Source: an uncultured bacterium (lineage in GTDB: Bacteria; Planctomycetota; UBA1135; GCA-002686595). From it: DNA of 64,000 bases. Under the pieces are notes generated by a model that did no database searches, was not told the DNA's origin, and saw only the letters and a list, made by a program, of their open reading frames with translations. Numbering within the stretch: the first letter of the stretch is position 1; each line of letters begins with the position of its first letter. Below, in pieces: positions 23,592 through 33,093 of the stretch. Location of the stretch: the NCBI GenBank assembly GCA_938083085.1, contig CALLKX010000012.1, forward strand, positions 1 through 64,000. The letters run 5' to 3'. The position numbers and the translations under genes were made by a program.

Positions 23592-25286
23592 ATGCGCTCC
23601 GACCTAGATATCGCCAGAGACGTCACCCTCCGCCCCATCGAAGACGTCGCCAGTGAGTACGGCTTCGACGCCGATGGACTTGAACCCTACGGCCGCTACA
23701 TGGCCAAGCTGGACCACAAGCTGGCCGCCGAACCCAAGGCGAGCAAGTCCCGCTACGTCGTGGTGACCGCCATCACCCCCACGCCCGCAGGCGAAGGCAA
23801 GACCGTCCACACCGTCGGGCTCTCCCTCGCCCTCAACAAGCTCGGCAAGAAGGCCGCCTGCGCGATCCGCCAGCCCTCCATGGGCCCGGTGTTCGGGATC
23901 AAGGGCGGGGCCGCAGGCGGTGGATACAGCCAGGTCGTCCCCATGGAGGACTTCAACCTCCACCTGACCGGCGACTTCCATGCGGTCACTGCGGCGAACA
24001 ACCTGCTGGCCGCCGCCATCGACGCGTCAATCCTGCTGGACAACCCCCTCGACATCGACCCCGCGACCGTCACCTGGCGGCGGGTCCTCGACGTCAACGA
24101 CCGGGCCCTACGCCAGGTCACCTCTGGCCTCGGTGGCCCCAAGAACGGCGTGCCCCGGGAGACGGGCTTCGACATCACCTCGGCGTCCGAGGTCATGGCC
24201 ATCCTGGGGATGAGCCGCGATCTGGCGGACGTCCGGCGCCGCCTGGGCCTCATCGTCATCGGCGCGAACCGCAAGGGCGATCCTGTGACGGCAGAGGAGC
24301 TCGAGGTGGCTGGCGCCATGGCAGCCATCCTCCAGCGCGCGATCGACCCCACGATCATGCAGACCACCGAGGGCACCCTGGCCTTCGTGCACACCGGGCC
24401 CTTCGCCAACATCGCCCACGGCAACTCGTCCATCGTCGCGGACCGCGTGGCCCAGGGCCACGTGGACTACCTGGTGACCGAGGCGGGCTTCGGCGCGGAC
24501 ATGGGCGCCGAGAAGTTCTTCGACATCAAGTGCCGCGCCTCGGGCATGAGCCCCGACGCCGTGCTGCTGGTCGCCACGATCCGCGCACTGAAGGTGCACT
24601 CAGGGGACTACGCGACGCGCCAGGGCCGGCCGCTCCCCGATGAGCTCTTCGAGGAGAACACCGAGGCGGTCCTCAAGGGGTGCTCCAACTTGGAGGCCCA
24701 GGTGAAGAACGTGCGCAGCTACGGGGTCCCCGTGGTCGTGGCCATCAACCGCTTCCCGACGGACACCGAAGCTGAGATTGCGGTGGTCAAGGAGCGCGCC
24801 CTCGCGGCGGGCGCCCGGGCCGCCGAGGTGAGCGAGGTCCACGCCAAGGGCGGCGAGGGCGGCGCCGCGATCGGGGCGGCCATCATCGACGCCGCCGAGT
24901 CCGGTGAGTCGGACTTCAAGCTGCTGTATCCCGACGAGGCGTCCCTCACCGAGAAGGTCGAGACCTTGGCCCTCAAGATCTACGGCGCCGGATCGGTGGA
25001 GTTCTCCGCTGCCGCCAAGAAGACGTTCGCGCGGCTCGAGGAGCAAGGCTACGGGAGGCTCCCGATCTGCATGGCCAAGACGCAGTACAGCCTGAGCCAC
25101 GATGCCCAGCTCAAGGGCGCGCCCGAGGGCTTCGTCTTCCCGGTCCGTGACGCTCGACTGGCCGCCGGCGCCGGCTTCGTGGTGGTCTACGCAGGGGCGA
25201 TCATGACGATGCCGGGCCTCGGCCGCACGCCGGCCTACAAGCAGGTCGACATCGACGAGAACGGCGAGATCCTCGGCCTGTTCTAG
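23592..25286 (+). CDS. fhs: Formate--tetrahydrofolate ligase
   Basis: A 564-residue cytosolic enzyme that makes 10-formyl-THF from formate, THF and ATP, feeding purine synthesis, initiator-tRNA formylation and C1 cycling. It is the usual length for the family. The ATP loop is PTPAGEGKT (63-71), followed by KAACAIRQPSMGPVFGIKGGAAGGGYSQV, an unmistakable Fhs segment (quoted here as two parts of the same strand-loop: RQPSMGPVFG and GGAAGGGYSQV), then MEDFNLHLTGDFHA and NNLLAAAIDA. Solitary gene; fmt at 49580 uses its product. It is downstream of, but separated by hairpins from, the sugar transporter operon. A -10-like TACCTT lies 7 nt before the start. Confidence 0.97.
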   Translation: MRSDLDIARDVTLRPIEDVASEYGFDADGLEPYGRYMAKLDHKLAAEPKASKSRYVVVTAITPTPAGEGKTVHTVGLSLALNKLGKKAACAIRQPSMGPVFGIKGGAAGGGYSQVVPMEDFNLHLTGDFHAVTAANNLLAAAIDASILLDNPLDIDPATVTWRRVLDVNDRALRQVTSGLGGPKNGVPRETGFDITSASEVMAILGMSRDLADVRRRLGLIVIGANRKGDPVTAEELEVAGAMAAILQRAIDPTIMQTTEGTLAFVHTGPFANIAHGNSSIVADRVAQGHVDYLVTEAGFGADMGAEKFFDIKCRASGMSPDAVLLVATIRALKVHSGDYATRQGRPLPDELFEENTEAVLKGCSNLEAQVKNVRSYGVPVVVAINRFPTDTEAEIAVVKERALAAGARAAEVSEVHAKGGEGGAAIGAAIIDAAESGESDFKLLYPDEASLTEKVETLALKIYGAGSVEFSAAAKKTFARLEEQGYGRLPICMAKTQYSLSHDAQLKGAPEGFVFPVRDARLAAGAGFVVVYAGAIMTMPGLGRTPAYKQVDIDENGEILGLF

Positions 25287-25373
25287 GTCCACCTCAGGGG
25301 GCTCCCCTCCGCCCCCCCTCATCGCCCCCCCCCACAGCGACACCTCGGGGGGGGCATGGGGAGCGCCGAGCGG

Positions 25374-25389
25374 CCCCTGTGGGCCCACA
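25374..25389. repeat. 16-bp sequence with 12-bp palindrome, shared with the dnaA-dnaN intergenic region
   Basis: CCCCTGTGGGCCCACA lies in the 269-bp gap between fhs and the pilin gene and recurs exactly at 61538-61553 in the candidate origin. Its core TGTGGGCCCACA is a perfect palindrome. The gap also holds further CCACAG elements near 25332 and 25454 and an imperfect repeat GGCACCTT-GAGG-AGGTGTC (25391-25410); no gene is seen there. Confidence 0.6.
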
Positions 25390-25555
25390 GAGGCACCTTG
25401 AGGAGGTGTCATGGGCACCGCACGAGGGCCATACAGAGGCTCCCCACAGGGTCCTCAAGGAATCGTTGGATCGCGCCGATAGGGCCGATTGCAGGTCCAT
25501 ACCGGACCGGCCGATCCACTCGGCGCCCCACGCGCCGCCCTCGCGCACGATTCCA

Positions 25556-26317
25556 ATGCCCCGTCCACACAAGCAGTCCGGCTTCACCCTCATCGAGCTG
25601 ATGATCGTCGTCGCGATCATCGCCATCGTCGCGGCCATCGCGATCCCGAAGCTTGTCAGCGCGCGCATCTCCGCCAACGAGAACGCCACGATCTCGACCC
25701 TGCGGTCCATCGCGACGGCTCAGCAGAACATGATCTCAAGTGTCACCATCGACACCGATCTGGACGGCGGCGGTGAAGCGGGCTACTTCGGGGAGCTCTC
25801 CGGGGCGACCCCGGTTCGCGTCTGGTCCGCGCTCGGCACTGGCCTCGGCGCCGCGGGCGACAGCGCGCAGCCGTCCTTCCTGTCGAAGCAGTTCGCCGAC
25901 GTCATCTCTGACTCGGGCGACGGGATCATCGAGCGCAACGGCTACTACTTCAAGATCTTCCTCCCCGACAGGGGCGCGAGCGGCATCGTCGGCGGCATCG
26001 CTGAGCGCGACACCGGCGGAGCCAACCCCAGCGCCTACCCGGACGGCGGGAACTGCGAGTTGATGTGGTGCTGCTACGCGTGGCCCACGCAGATCAATCG
26101 CACCGGCCGGCGGGCCTTCATGATCAACGAGATTGGTGACGTCGTGGCGACCCGGAACACCATCGGCGAGGCGGGCGGCCCGTACGACGGCCTCAACCGC
26201 TCACCTGAGTTCGACGCCGCCTTCGCGGAGAGCGATGACATGAGCTCGGGCGTGGCGCTGGCCGCCGCCGGACTCACCGCCCAGGACGGCATGACCTGGA
26301 CCCCTGTGGGCAACTGA
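25556..26317 (+). CDS. Type IV pilin-like / type II secretion pseudopilin
   Basis: A 253-residue prepilin. A short basic leader ends at Gly9, and cleavage before Phe10 would leave the classic N-terminus FTLIELMIVVAIIAIVAAIA, with Glu at mature position 5 and a 20-residue hydrophobic spine. The globular part contains Cys-rich CELMWCCYAW near residue 175 and resembles planctomycete DUF1559-free prepilins that also carry a GYYFKIFLPDRG strand. It would be matured by a prepilin peptidase not encoded in this window and assembled in a pilus or secretion pseudopilus. No other pilus gene is adjacent (an MshEN-domain gene lies at 56300). Start chosen from the leader peptide. It converges with the Lpt fusion, stops 5 bp apart. 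Confidence 0.9.
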   Translation: MPRPHKQSGFTLIELMIVVAIIAIVAAIAIPKLVSARISANENATISTLRSIATAQQNMISSVTIDTDLDGGGEAGYFGELSGATPVRVWSALGTGLGAAGDSAQPSFLSKQFADVISDSGDGIIERNGYYFKIFLPDRGASGIVGGIAERDTGGANPSAYPDGGNCELMWCCYAWPTQINRTGRRAFMINEIGDVVATRNTIGEAGGPYDGLNRSPEFDAAFAESDDMSSGVALAAAGLTAQDGMTWTPVGN

Positions 26318-26321
26318 TCGG

Positions 26322-29300
26322 CTAGCGCCGATCCAACATGCCCAACCGGCTTCGAGTCCAGCCGAGGAGCGGCTTGAAGCTCAACCCGATCGCGGGCCCG
26401 CCCTCGCCTGCACGATTCTGGAAGATCAGGTCGAGGATAAAGTCGTGGCTGAAGCGGCGCAGGACGAACTCCGTCAGGAGCGACTCACTCTCGCGCAGGT
26501 CCCTGGAGTAGCGCGCCTCGATCTCCCACTTCGGGTCCACGAGCCAGCGTCCACCGACCCCCGCGGTCTCGTAGAGCTCCGCCCGGTCGATCGCTCGGGC
26601 CTGGCCGTAGCTGACCTCGAAGAGGAACTCGTCGTTGGGGCGGACCGCGAAGGTGCTCCGGGTGTAGGTCGTCTCGGCGTTCTCAAGGTCGTAGCGACCG
26701 TCATGCAGGATCCCGACCAGCCCCTCACCGCTGCCGTAGCCGGTGATGTATCGACCCAGAGTCCCGACCTCCTTCAGGTCCTCGAGGTCCCCTGAGCGGT
26801 CCTTGAGGAGCGTCGCCCGGACGTCGAGGTCGAAGGTCTCAAAGGTGTCCGGCCGCTGCCAGAGCGCACGGACGCCCGCCTCATAGCGGTCTCCGTCGAT
26901 CGGCTCTTCGGTCCGATCAAAGGGGATCAGCTCGCCGCCGCTTTCCTCGTACCAAAGGTCCTTGGCGGCCGAGATACGGGGGGCGAGGGCGTGCAGGTAA
27001 CCACTGTCGGTGACCTTGTGGAGCGTCGTAGAGAGCTCCATCCCCGCGATCGCCGCCCCTCTGAGGGGGTCGGTGCCGTCGTCGTCCAGTGACTCGGTCC
27101 ACGCCGTGCCGCGGACCTCGGCGAAGGGAGTGGCCTTGACCCCGCCGACACCCGTCCGGATGGGGAGCGCCACGCGCTGGATCAGATCCGCGCGGCCCGC
27201 CTCGCCGTCGCCAATGTCGAGCTGAGCGCCGCCAGGGAGCTCGGAGAACAGGTCGTCCTTGGGCACGCCCTCGCGGCGACGGAAGTAGCCAGCCTCGAAC
27301 GACCCGCCATAGAGCAGGGGGAGTCCCGCGACCTCGGCCACAGCGCGCTCACCCCGGTAGGCCTGAAACGAGGGCAGCTCCTCCTTCTGGCTACGGAACG
27401 AGTTGATCCGCTTCTGGGCGCCCGCCGCCAGATAGTCCGCGCCGATCGACTTTCGCCAGCGGACGAAGGTGTCCCGCTGGTCAAAGACCTGGTAGTCGCG
27501 CTCGTAGAACTCCGACTGCACGCCCGCGTCGGTCTGAGAGGCGACCGCGACATCGATCCACTCACCGCGGACGATCGGGTAGCGGCTCCTCAGGTAGCCG
27601 AAGAGGCGCAAGGTGTCTCGCTCATCCACGGGCACGCGGACCGTACCCCGGTCCATGCCGCTATCGGGGATGCCTCCGACAAACGCGTCGACCCGAAAGT
27701 CTTCTCCCGCGTCGTCGCCCGGCTCGTGCTCGCGGAGGCTCAGGCCGAGCCCAAGCAACGGACCGCGATCCCAGAGGTAGCTCGCCGAGGTGTCCCACTT
27801 GCCCTTGATCTGATCAGGGTTCATGCCGAGCCGCTCACCGATCCATGAGCCAACGCCGCCAACGTCGAAACGGAAGGCCGCTCCCAGCGTCGCGCCGAAG
27901 CGTGCGGTTTGAGCCACGGCGATGTCACTCAGAGGGGTGACCTCCCCCGCCTCGTCCTCGAACCCCTCGACCCCGAACTCCTCATCCAGCACGACGTTGC
28001 CGATGGACGGAAGCGGCATGCCGAAGCCGCCGTCGAACTTGATCCGGTTGCCGCGCGCAGCGAAGCGCCAGCGACCATCGTCGCGGGGCGAGAGCGAGAA
28101 CTTCCGGGTCCTGACCACGAAGTGCGGCTGCTCATGGCTGCAGGTGGTCAAGGTCGCACCGGCGGCCACGAGCGCCCCCACCTCATCGGACTCAAGGCGG
28201 TCCGTCTTGATCCTCAGGGGGACCTTCTGGCCCCGGGTCTCGAGGGGGTAGGAGAGCTCGAACCCCTCCGCCCACGCCACCGCACGGGGGAGGTCGATGT
28301 AGACCCGCTCCCCTGTGGCCGACCGGTTGTCCCCCCGGATCACCTCGAAGCCCCCCTCGATGTACAGCGAGCGCAGGTACTTGCCGAACTCACGGGTCTG
28401 GAGATCGAAGAGGAGCTCCGCCAGGAAGTTCGGCTTGCCCGACGACGCGGCTGGCATGGGCGCCTCGGGCTCCGGCTCGGGGACTCCCCGATAGACGCTA
28501 TCGCCGCGCGCCTTCCAGCGATCGCGGTCGAGGAAGAGGGCGACAAAGTCCGCGCGGGCGCCGTCGGAACCGGAGGAGAACGACGGGCCGTTGACCGTGA
28601 TGAGGACCTCGTCCCCGACGGGTTGAGACTCGATGCTCGCGAACTCGACGGTGTACGGAGGCTCACCCTCGACGCCCACGCCCCTGATCGATCCACGACC
28701 GGTATGGAGGAGGTAGTCGATGAGATCGAGCTCGATGAACTCAGCTCTGACCTCGAAGCCGGCGACCTGCATCACGGCAGGCCTCCCTTCGAGCCTGAGG
28801 CGGTCGCCATCGAACTCGCCGAGGTCCCCCTTCAGGAGGCGCCCTCCGCCGAGGTCGAGTTCGAAGCCGACCATCTCGACGTCGTCCTTCTGGTCCGCTT
28901 GAGCGGCGGGCACCGGATCGAAGGGTCCGATGGTCGGACGCGGAGCACCAGACTCACGGTCAGGGTCGCCAAGCTCACCCAGGGGTAGCTCGAGGCGGCG
29001 GGCGCGAATCGAGACGGGCTGTTGGTTGTCGTTGAGCCCCGTCCCGAGCACCGGGCGCTCCTCGGACCCTGAGAGCACCGCTCTCTCGCGGTCGGCCACG
29101 AGGTACTCACCGGAGATCTGCTGCAAACGAAGGCCACCAAACTCCATCAGCGGCCCCGCGCCCTGGATCTCCAGCACGGGCTCGACCGCTCGAAGCTCGA
29201 CACGCGTGAAGTCGATGGATCGCGCGGTGAGCACGTAGGGCTCCTCACGATCCGGCAGCATCCCCCGCGCCCGAACCCGCTTGCCCGGGTCGGCGCCGAG

Positions 29301-31871
29301 CTGGCCGCGCTGGCCATCCACGAGCAGGAAGTGGTCCCCCCGCCCATGAACCGGTGGCCGGCTCGGGTCCATGACGAACGCGGCCTGCACCTTCCCGGTC
29401 GCCGTGAGGGACGAGCCAACGAGGGCCTTGTCTCGATCCTCGGCTGAGAGCGCAGTCCTTGAGCCGACCATGCCGTCGACCTCGACCTGGTCCGCCGAGA
29501 GGTCGGCGCTTACGCCCCCTCCCTCGAAGTGGCCGCGCCCCACCTGTTCGGCGACGAGCGTGAACGGTGCCCGTAGATCGTTGCCCTGGGCGCCCCGCTG
29601 GAGAGTGGCGCTGGCCGCCTCCATGCTCCAGGCGGCCAGGAGTTCCAAGGGGCCATCGGGGGCGAGGCTCTCGATCGTGACGCGGACGTCACCCTGAGCG
29701 CGGACCTCGATGGACCTCGCCTCGTCCATCGCCAGGTTGGTCCCCGGCTCCCCCAAGATCACGCCGTCGACCCAGACCTGGTCAGCCGAGAAGGTCGAGC
29801 GCTCGAGGGCGCTATCCAGGCGGAGCTCGCGCACCGCCGTCACCTCGAACTGGAAGGGGGACCCGCCTTCGCCGTCGCCGGATTCTCTGAGGCCTCGGAT
29901 CCGGTCGCTGTCGAGTCGCCACCGCCCCTCCGAGCCCTGGAGCTCGGCCCGCGCCTGGCCTTCTGCGACAAAGGCCTCGCGGGAGAGGGACAGCGCGATC
30001 GCGCTCACCAGGCCCGTGCTCACTCCGGCTGCATCTTCGGCCTCGTCCCGCAGCTGGTTGCCCTCAGGCACCAGACTGAGGACCACGGGCTCCTCGGCCG
30101 TGCCCTCGAGGTCGATCTCAGCGCCACCCCGCAGCCTCGCCCCGATGGACCGGGCCTCGCCCCAGAGGGACTGATAGAGAACGCCACCGGACGCCACCAT
30201 GGTCTCGCCAGCCACATCCACGTCACGGACCACCGCGGCGGTGACCCGGTGCGGCTCCTCGCCGAGGGCCTCCGCATCAAAGTCACGCGCCTCATCGATG
30301 AACCAGCGCTCACCCTCGAGGCGGGCAGAGAGACCCCCCCTCGCCTCCGCCCGGTACACCCCGTCGAGGCGCCGCGCCCTGAGCGTTGAGGGCCCCTCGG
30401 TCGCGAGCAAGACCCCTCGCTCCCCGTTGTAGGTGGCGAGGACGGACTCAGACTCCAGCTCCCCCTCGGTCGACTCGGCGCGAACCGAGCCGCTGAGAAG
30501 AATGACCGCGCTCGACCGATCCGCGAGCGCGCGACCCTGAGCCTCGTTCTGGAAGGAGATGGTGCCGCCCCGATCGGCGGCGGAGAGCGTGCCTGGGCCG
30601 AGGAACAGAAAGCTCTGGGCGCCGTCCTCTTCGGGGCTCCCACCGGGCTCGAGGTTCGCCGTGACGGGGCCGGCGCCGGTGAGTTCCAGCCGGAGCTCAC
30701 CCTCAGCCTCCTCGACCACGTAGGCGACGGTCGGCTCCCCACGCAGGATCACCTGTCGCGGGCGCGCTCCGTCGAACTCGATCCGGCCGTCCTGTCCGCG
30801 GAATCGGTCCCGGCCCCGCCGGATCTCGATGCCCGCGGCGGCGCGCGCGTCGATAATACGGTTGGTGCCGCCTTCGCCGCCGAGCTCGATATCCACGTCG
30901 ACCGAGCCGGCCTCCACGGAGATCGAATCGCCATCGGCGGTCTGGCCCGAGGCGTCCCCGAAGACCAGCAGCACGCCGCCCTCGGCGCGCACCCGGACCA
31001 CACGACCCTCCACGCCATCCGCCCCGGGGACGGAGACAACGTTGAGCTGGCCTCCCTCCTTCGATCGAATTCGGGCCGTCCGCTCCTCACCAAGCTCCAC
31101 GACCACATCCGCCCCGCCCTCGAAGGAGAGGCTCCCGATGCCCCCCAGCCCGACGAGCCCGCGGCCCGTGCCACGAAAGTCCCGGGAGGCGAAGCTCACC
31201 AGGTCGTCGTCCACCGATCGGAGCTCCTCGAGCGCCAGCTTCGCGTCAAGCCGCTCCGCCTCGAGCGTCAGCGGGGCCAGGGGCGTGTTCATCAACTGCT
31301 GGACGACGACGCCTTCCAAGAGGACGTTGATGTCGTCGTCGAACTCCATCCCGAGGTCCTCGGTGACCAGCTCCAGATACCCCTTCGCGGCCTGAATGCT
31401 GCTGCTCTTCGGCTCGTCGCTCCGCGCGGCTCCGTTCACGACGAAGGAGTCGACCTGGACGCCGGTCAATTCATACCGCGTGCCCTGATCGTCCGTGGGC
31501 TGCATGTCGGTCGTGACGAGCACGATCCGGGGCTCACCCGCCCGCCGCGGGGGCAGGTTGGTGCGCTGCGCGCCGCTCGTGATCACGCGCTCACCCTTGA
31601 GGAGGGCGGGGCGGTCGTCGGCTGAGGCCTCCTGGACCTCGGGCACCTCGGGCCCACCGTCCTCCAATCCGGCCCCATCGGCCCCATCGGCCCCCCCCAC
31701 CTCCTCCGCATCGGAAGGCGGCACAAAGGGCGGGATCGACGTCTCCGTCGGGCGATCCAGGTCGAGCGCCCCCGCGCGATCGAGATCCGACTTCAGCCGC
31801 TCGGACTCGAGGTACCAGAGCAGCGAGCCACCCACGCCGAAGACGAGGGCAAAGATGATCAGTCGGCGCAC
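26322..31871 (-). CDS. LPS transport fusion: LptC-like + LptA/OstA-like + LptD barrel
   Basis: An 1849-residue envelope protein. Residues about 4-20 form one membrane anchor, followed by an acidic linker and an LptC-like segment (RYELTGVQVDSFVV near 130-145). A very long OstA/LptA-like beta-jellyroll region (about 150-1200) follows, rich in strand patterns such as ARSIDFTRVELRAVEPVLEI. The last 620 residues look like LptD: ATLTTCSHEQPHFVVRT around Cys1244 corresponds to the family's TTC-x-PH segment before the barrel, followed by amphipathic strands up to the C-terminus. If right, one chain spans from inner to outer membrane, doing the work of three proteins that carry LPS. It contains a single cysteine. 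kdsD ends 7 bp upstream, as kdsD precedes lptC/lptA in E. coli. Domain borders are estimates. Confidence 0.72.
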   Translation of the reverse strand: MRRLIIFALVFGVGGSLLWYLESERLKSDLDRAGALDLDRPTETSIPPFVPPSDAEEVGGADGADGAGLEDGGPEVPEVQEASADDRPALLKGERVITSGAQRTNLPPRRAGEPRIVLVTTDMQPTDDQGTRYELTGVQVDSFVVNGAARSDEPKSSSIQAAKGYLELVTEDLGMEFDDDINVLLEGVVVQQLMNTPLAPLTLEAERLDAKLALEELRSVDDDLVSFASRDFRGTGRGLVGLGGIGSLSFEGGADVVVELGEERTARIRSKEGGQLNVVSVPGADGVEGRVVRVRAEGGVLLVFGDASGQTADGDSISVEAGSVDVDIELGGEGGTNRIIDARAAAGIEIRRGRDRFRGQDGRIEFDGARPRQVILRGEPTVAYVVEEAEGELRLELTGAGPVTANLEPGGSPEEDGAQSFLFLGPGTLSAADRGGTISFQNEAQGRALADRSSAVILLSGSVRAESTEGELESESVLATYNGERGVLLATEGPSTLRARRLDGVYRAEARGGLSARLEGERWFIDEARDFDAEALGEEPHRVTAAVVRDVDVAGETMVASGGVLYQSLWGEARSIGARLRGGAEIDLEGTAEEPVVLSLVPEGNQLRDEAEDAAGVSTGLVSAIALSLSREAFVAEGQARAELQGSEGRWRLDSDRIRGLRESGDGEGGSPFQFEVTAVRELRLDSALERSTFSADQVWVDGVILGEPGTNLAMDEARSIEVRAQGDVRVTIESLAPDGPLELLAAWSMEAASATLQRGAQGNDLRAPFTLVAEQVGRGHFEGGGVSADLSADQVEVDGMVGSRTALSAEDRDKALVGSSLTATGKVQAAFVMDPSRPPVHGRGDHFLLVDGQRGQLGADPGKRVRARGMLPDREEPYVLTARSIDFTRVELRAVEPVLEIQGAGPLMEFGGLRLQQISGEYLVADRERAVLSGSEERPVLGTGLNDNQQPVSIRARRLELPLGELGDPDRESGAPRPTIGPFDPVPAAQADQKDDVEMVGFELDLGGGRLLKGDLGEFDGDRLRLEGRPAVMQVAGFEVRAEFIELDLIDYLLHTGRGSIRGVGVEGEPPYTVEFASIESQPVGDEVLITVNGPSFSSGSDGARADFVALFLDRDRWKARGDSVYRGVPEPEPEAPMPAASSGKPNFLAELLFDLQTREFGKYLRSLYIEGGFEVIRGDNRSATGERVYIDLPRAVAWAEGFELSYPLETRGQKVPLRIKTDRLESDEVGALVAAGATLTTCSHEQPHFVVRTRKFSLSPRDDGRWRFAARGNRIKFDGGFGMPLPSIGNVVLDEEFGVEGFEDEAGEVTPLSDIAVAQTARFGATLGAAFRFDVGGVGSWIGERLGMNPDQIKGKWDTSASYLWDRGPLLGLGLSLREHEPGDDAGEDFRVDAFVGGIPDSGMDRGTVRVPVDERDTLRLFGYLRSRYPIVRGEWIDVAVASQTDAGVQSEFYERDYQVFDQRDTFVRWRKSIGADYLAAGAQKRINSFRSQKEELPSFQAYRGERAVAEVAGLPLLYGGSFEAGYFRRREGVPKDDLFSELPGGAQLDIGDGEAGRADLIQRVALPIRTGVGGVKATPFAEVRGTAWTESLDDDGTDPLRGAAIAGMELSTTLHKVTDSGYLHALAPRISAAKDLWYEESGGELIPFDRTEEPIDGDRYEAGVRALWQRPDTFETFDLDVRATLLKDRSGDLEDLKEVGTLGRYITGYGSGEGLVGILHDGRYDLENAETTYTRSTFAVRPNDEFLFEVSYGQARAIDRAELYETAGVGGRWLVDPKWEIEARYSRDLRESESLLTEFVLRRFSHDFILDLIFQNRAGEGGPAIGLSFKPLLGWTRSRLGMLDRR

Positions 31872-31878
31872 GACTGGT

Positions 31879-32883
31879 TCAGATCCCGACCTCGATCAGG
31901 TCCTGGACATCGAGCAGGCCCACCGGGCGCCGCTCGGAGTCGATCACGGGGGCGTTGTCGATCCGGTTCTCCCGCAGGAGCCGGTGGGCGTCCACCGCGA
32001 GATCACCCGGCCCGAGGACCTTGGGCTCGCTGGCCATGAACTCATCAATCGGTCGCTCGAGGTGCCCGAAGTCGCCGCGCTCCAGGAGCCGGCGCAGGTC
32101 ACCGTCCGTGAAGATCCCCGCGAGGCGCCCCTCGGCGTCGATGACCAGGGAGGCTCCTGGCCGCCCAGGCGTCTTCGAGGTCTGAATGAGCGCGTCCGCG
32201 ACGCTGGTCCCGGCGGTCACCAGCGGGAGGCTCTCCCCCTTCCGCATGACCTCGTCGACGCGGAGGAGGCTCCGGCCGAGGCTGCCTCCGGGATGAAAGA
32301 TCGCGTAGTCGCGGGGTCCAAAGTCCCGCTCCTCGAGCACCGCCATGGCGAGCGCGTCTCCGAGCGCGAGCATCACCGTCGTGCTGGCCGTGGGCGCCAG
32401 CCGCATGGGGCCCGCCTCCTCCACGCGACCAATGTCGAGCAGGCAGTCAGCGTAGCGTCCCAGGGTCGAGTCCCCCCGGCCGGTCAGGCCGATCAGCGGG
32501 ATCCCAAGCTTGCGCACGGCCCCCATGACCATGTTGACCTCGGCGGTCTCACCCGAGTTGGACATGGCGAGGACCACGTCACCCTGCCGGACCCGGCCGA
32601 GGTCCCCATGGAGAGCCTCCGCGGGGTGCAGGAAGAAGGAGGGGGTGCCGGTGCTGGCGAGGGTGGCAGAGATCTTCTGACCGATGAGGCCGGCCTTTCC
32701 CATACCCGTCACGACCACCTGCCCCTCGCAGGCATGGATCATGGCGACGGCCGCGCCAAAGGCGTCGCCGGCCCCACCGACATCGCCGGCGAGGCGCTCT
32801 GCGAGCCGGGCTATGGCCTCGGCCTCCTGTCGGAGCACCTCGGCGCCGCGCGCCGAGGGCGCACTCTGATCATCCTGCGTCAT
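31879..32883 (-). CDS. kdsD: Arabinose-5-phosphate isomerase (KdsD/KpsF family)
   Basis: A 334-residue cytosolic isomerase converting ribulose 5-phosphate to arabinose 5-phosphate, the first step to Kdo of LPS. The SIS domain holds VVVTGMGKAGLIGQKISATL (about 54-73), FFLHPAEALHGDLG and the phosphate-binding SNSGETAE; FHPGGSLGR closes it, and two CBS repeats follow (about 210-334: VMRKGESLP...GIFTDGDLRR, and IDEFMASEPKVL...VGLLDVQDLIE). Length and order are exactly those of KdsD. It is the first gene of an operon with the Lpt fusion. A TAGAAT box lies 58 nt upstream of the start. Confidence 0.93.
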   Translation of the reverse strand: MTQDDQSAPSARGAEVLRQEAEAIARLAERLAGDVGGAGDAFGAAVAMIHACEGQVVVTGMGKAGLIGQKISATLASTGTPSFFLHPAEALHGDLGRVRQGDVVLAMSNSGETAEVNMVMGAVRKLGIPLIGLTGRGDSTLGRYADCLLDIGRVEEAGPMRLAPTASTTVMLALGDALAMAVLEERDFGPRDYAIFHPGGSLGRSLLRVDEVMRKGESLPLVTAGTSVADALIQTSKTPGRPGASLVIDAEGRLAGIFTDGDLRRLLERGDFGHLERPIDEFMASEPKVLGPGDLAVDAHRLLRENRIDNAPVIDSERRPVGLLDVQDLIEVGI

Positions 32884-32941
32884 GCGGCGTTCGGGCGTAG
32901 AACCCGGGGCGCGGCATCCAGGGGGGAGGCCGCTGGGTCCG

Positions 32942-32971
32942 ATTCTACGGACGAGACAAGACGCGGAACAA
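32942..32971 (-). promoter_or_regulatory. Possible promoter of kdsD
   Basis: On the minus strand TTGTTC (32971-32966) and TAGAAT (32947-32942) are 18 bp apart, about 58 nt before kdsD, within the 210-bp divergent gap to the PSD1 gene. On the plus strand of this gap TTGACT occurs at 33003 without a matching -10 box. Confidence 0.35.
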
Positions 32972-33093
32972 GAACAGTAGGAACCTCGTTCACGGCTTCG
33001 TGTTGACTAAGTGGTCCACGGGAAGTGCGCCACCACCAAAGATGGAGGGCAGAGCGCCTCTCGTCCGATGATCACCCTGTGAAGACCACGCCC

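Noticed and set aside
33004-33093. TTGACT at 33003 as a PSD1 promoter
   Set aside because: No -10 box lies 16-18 bp downstream.
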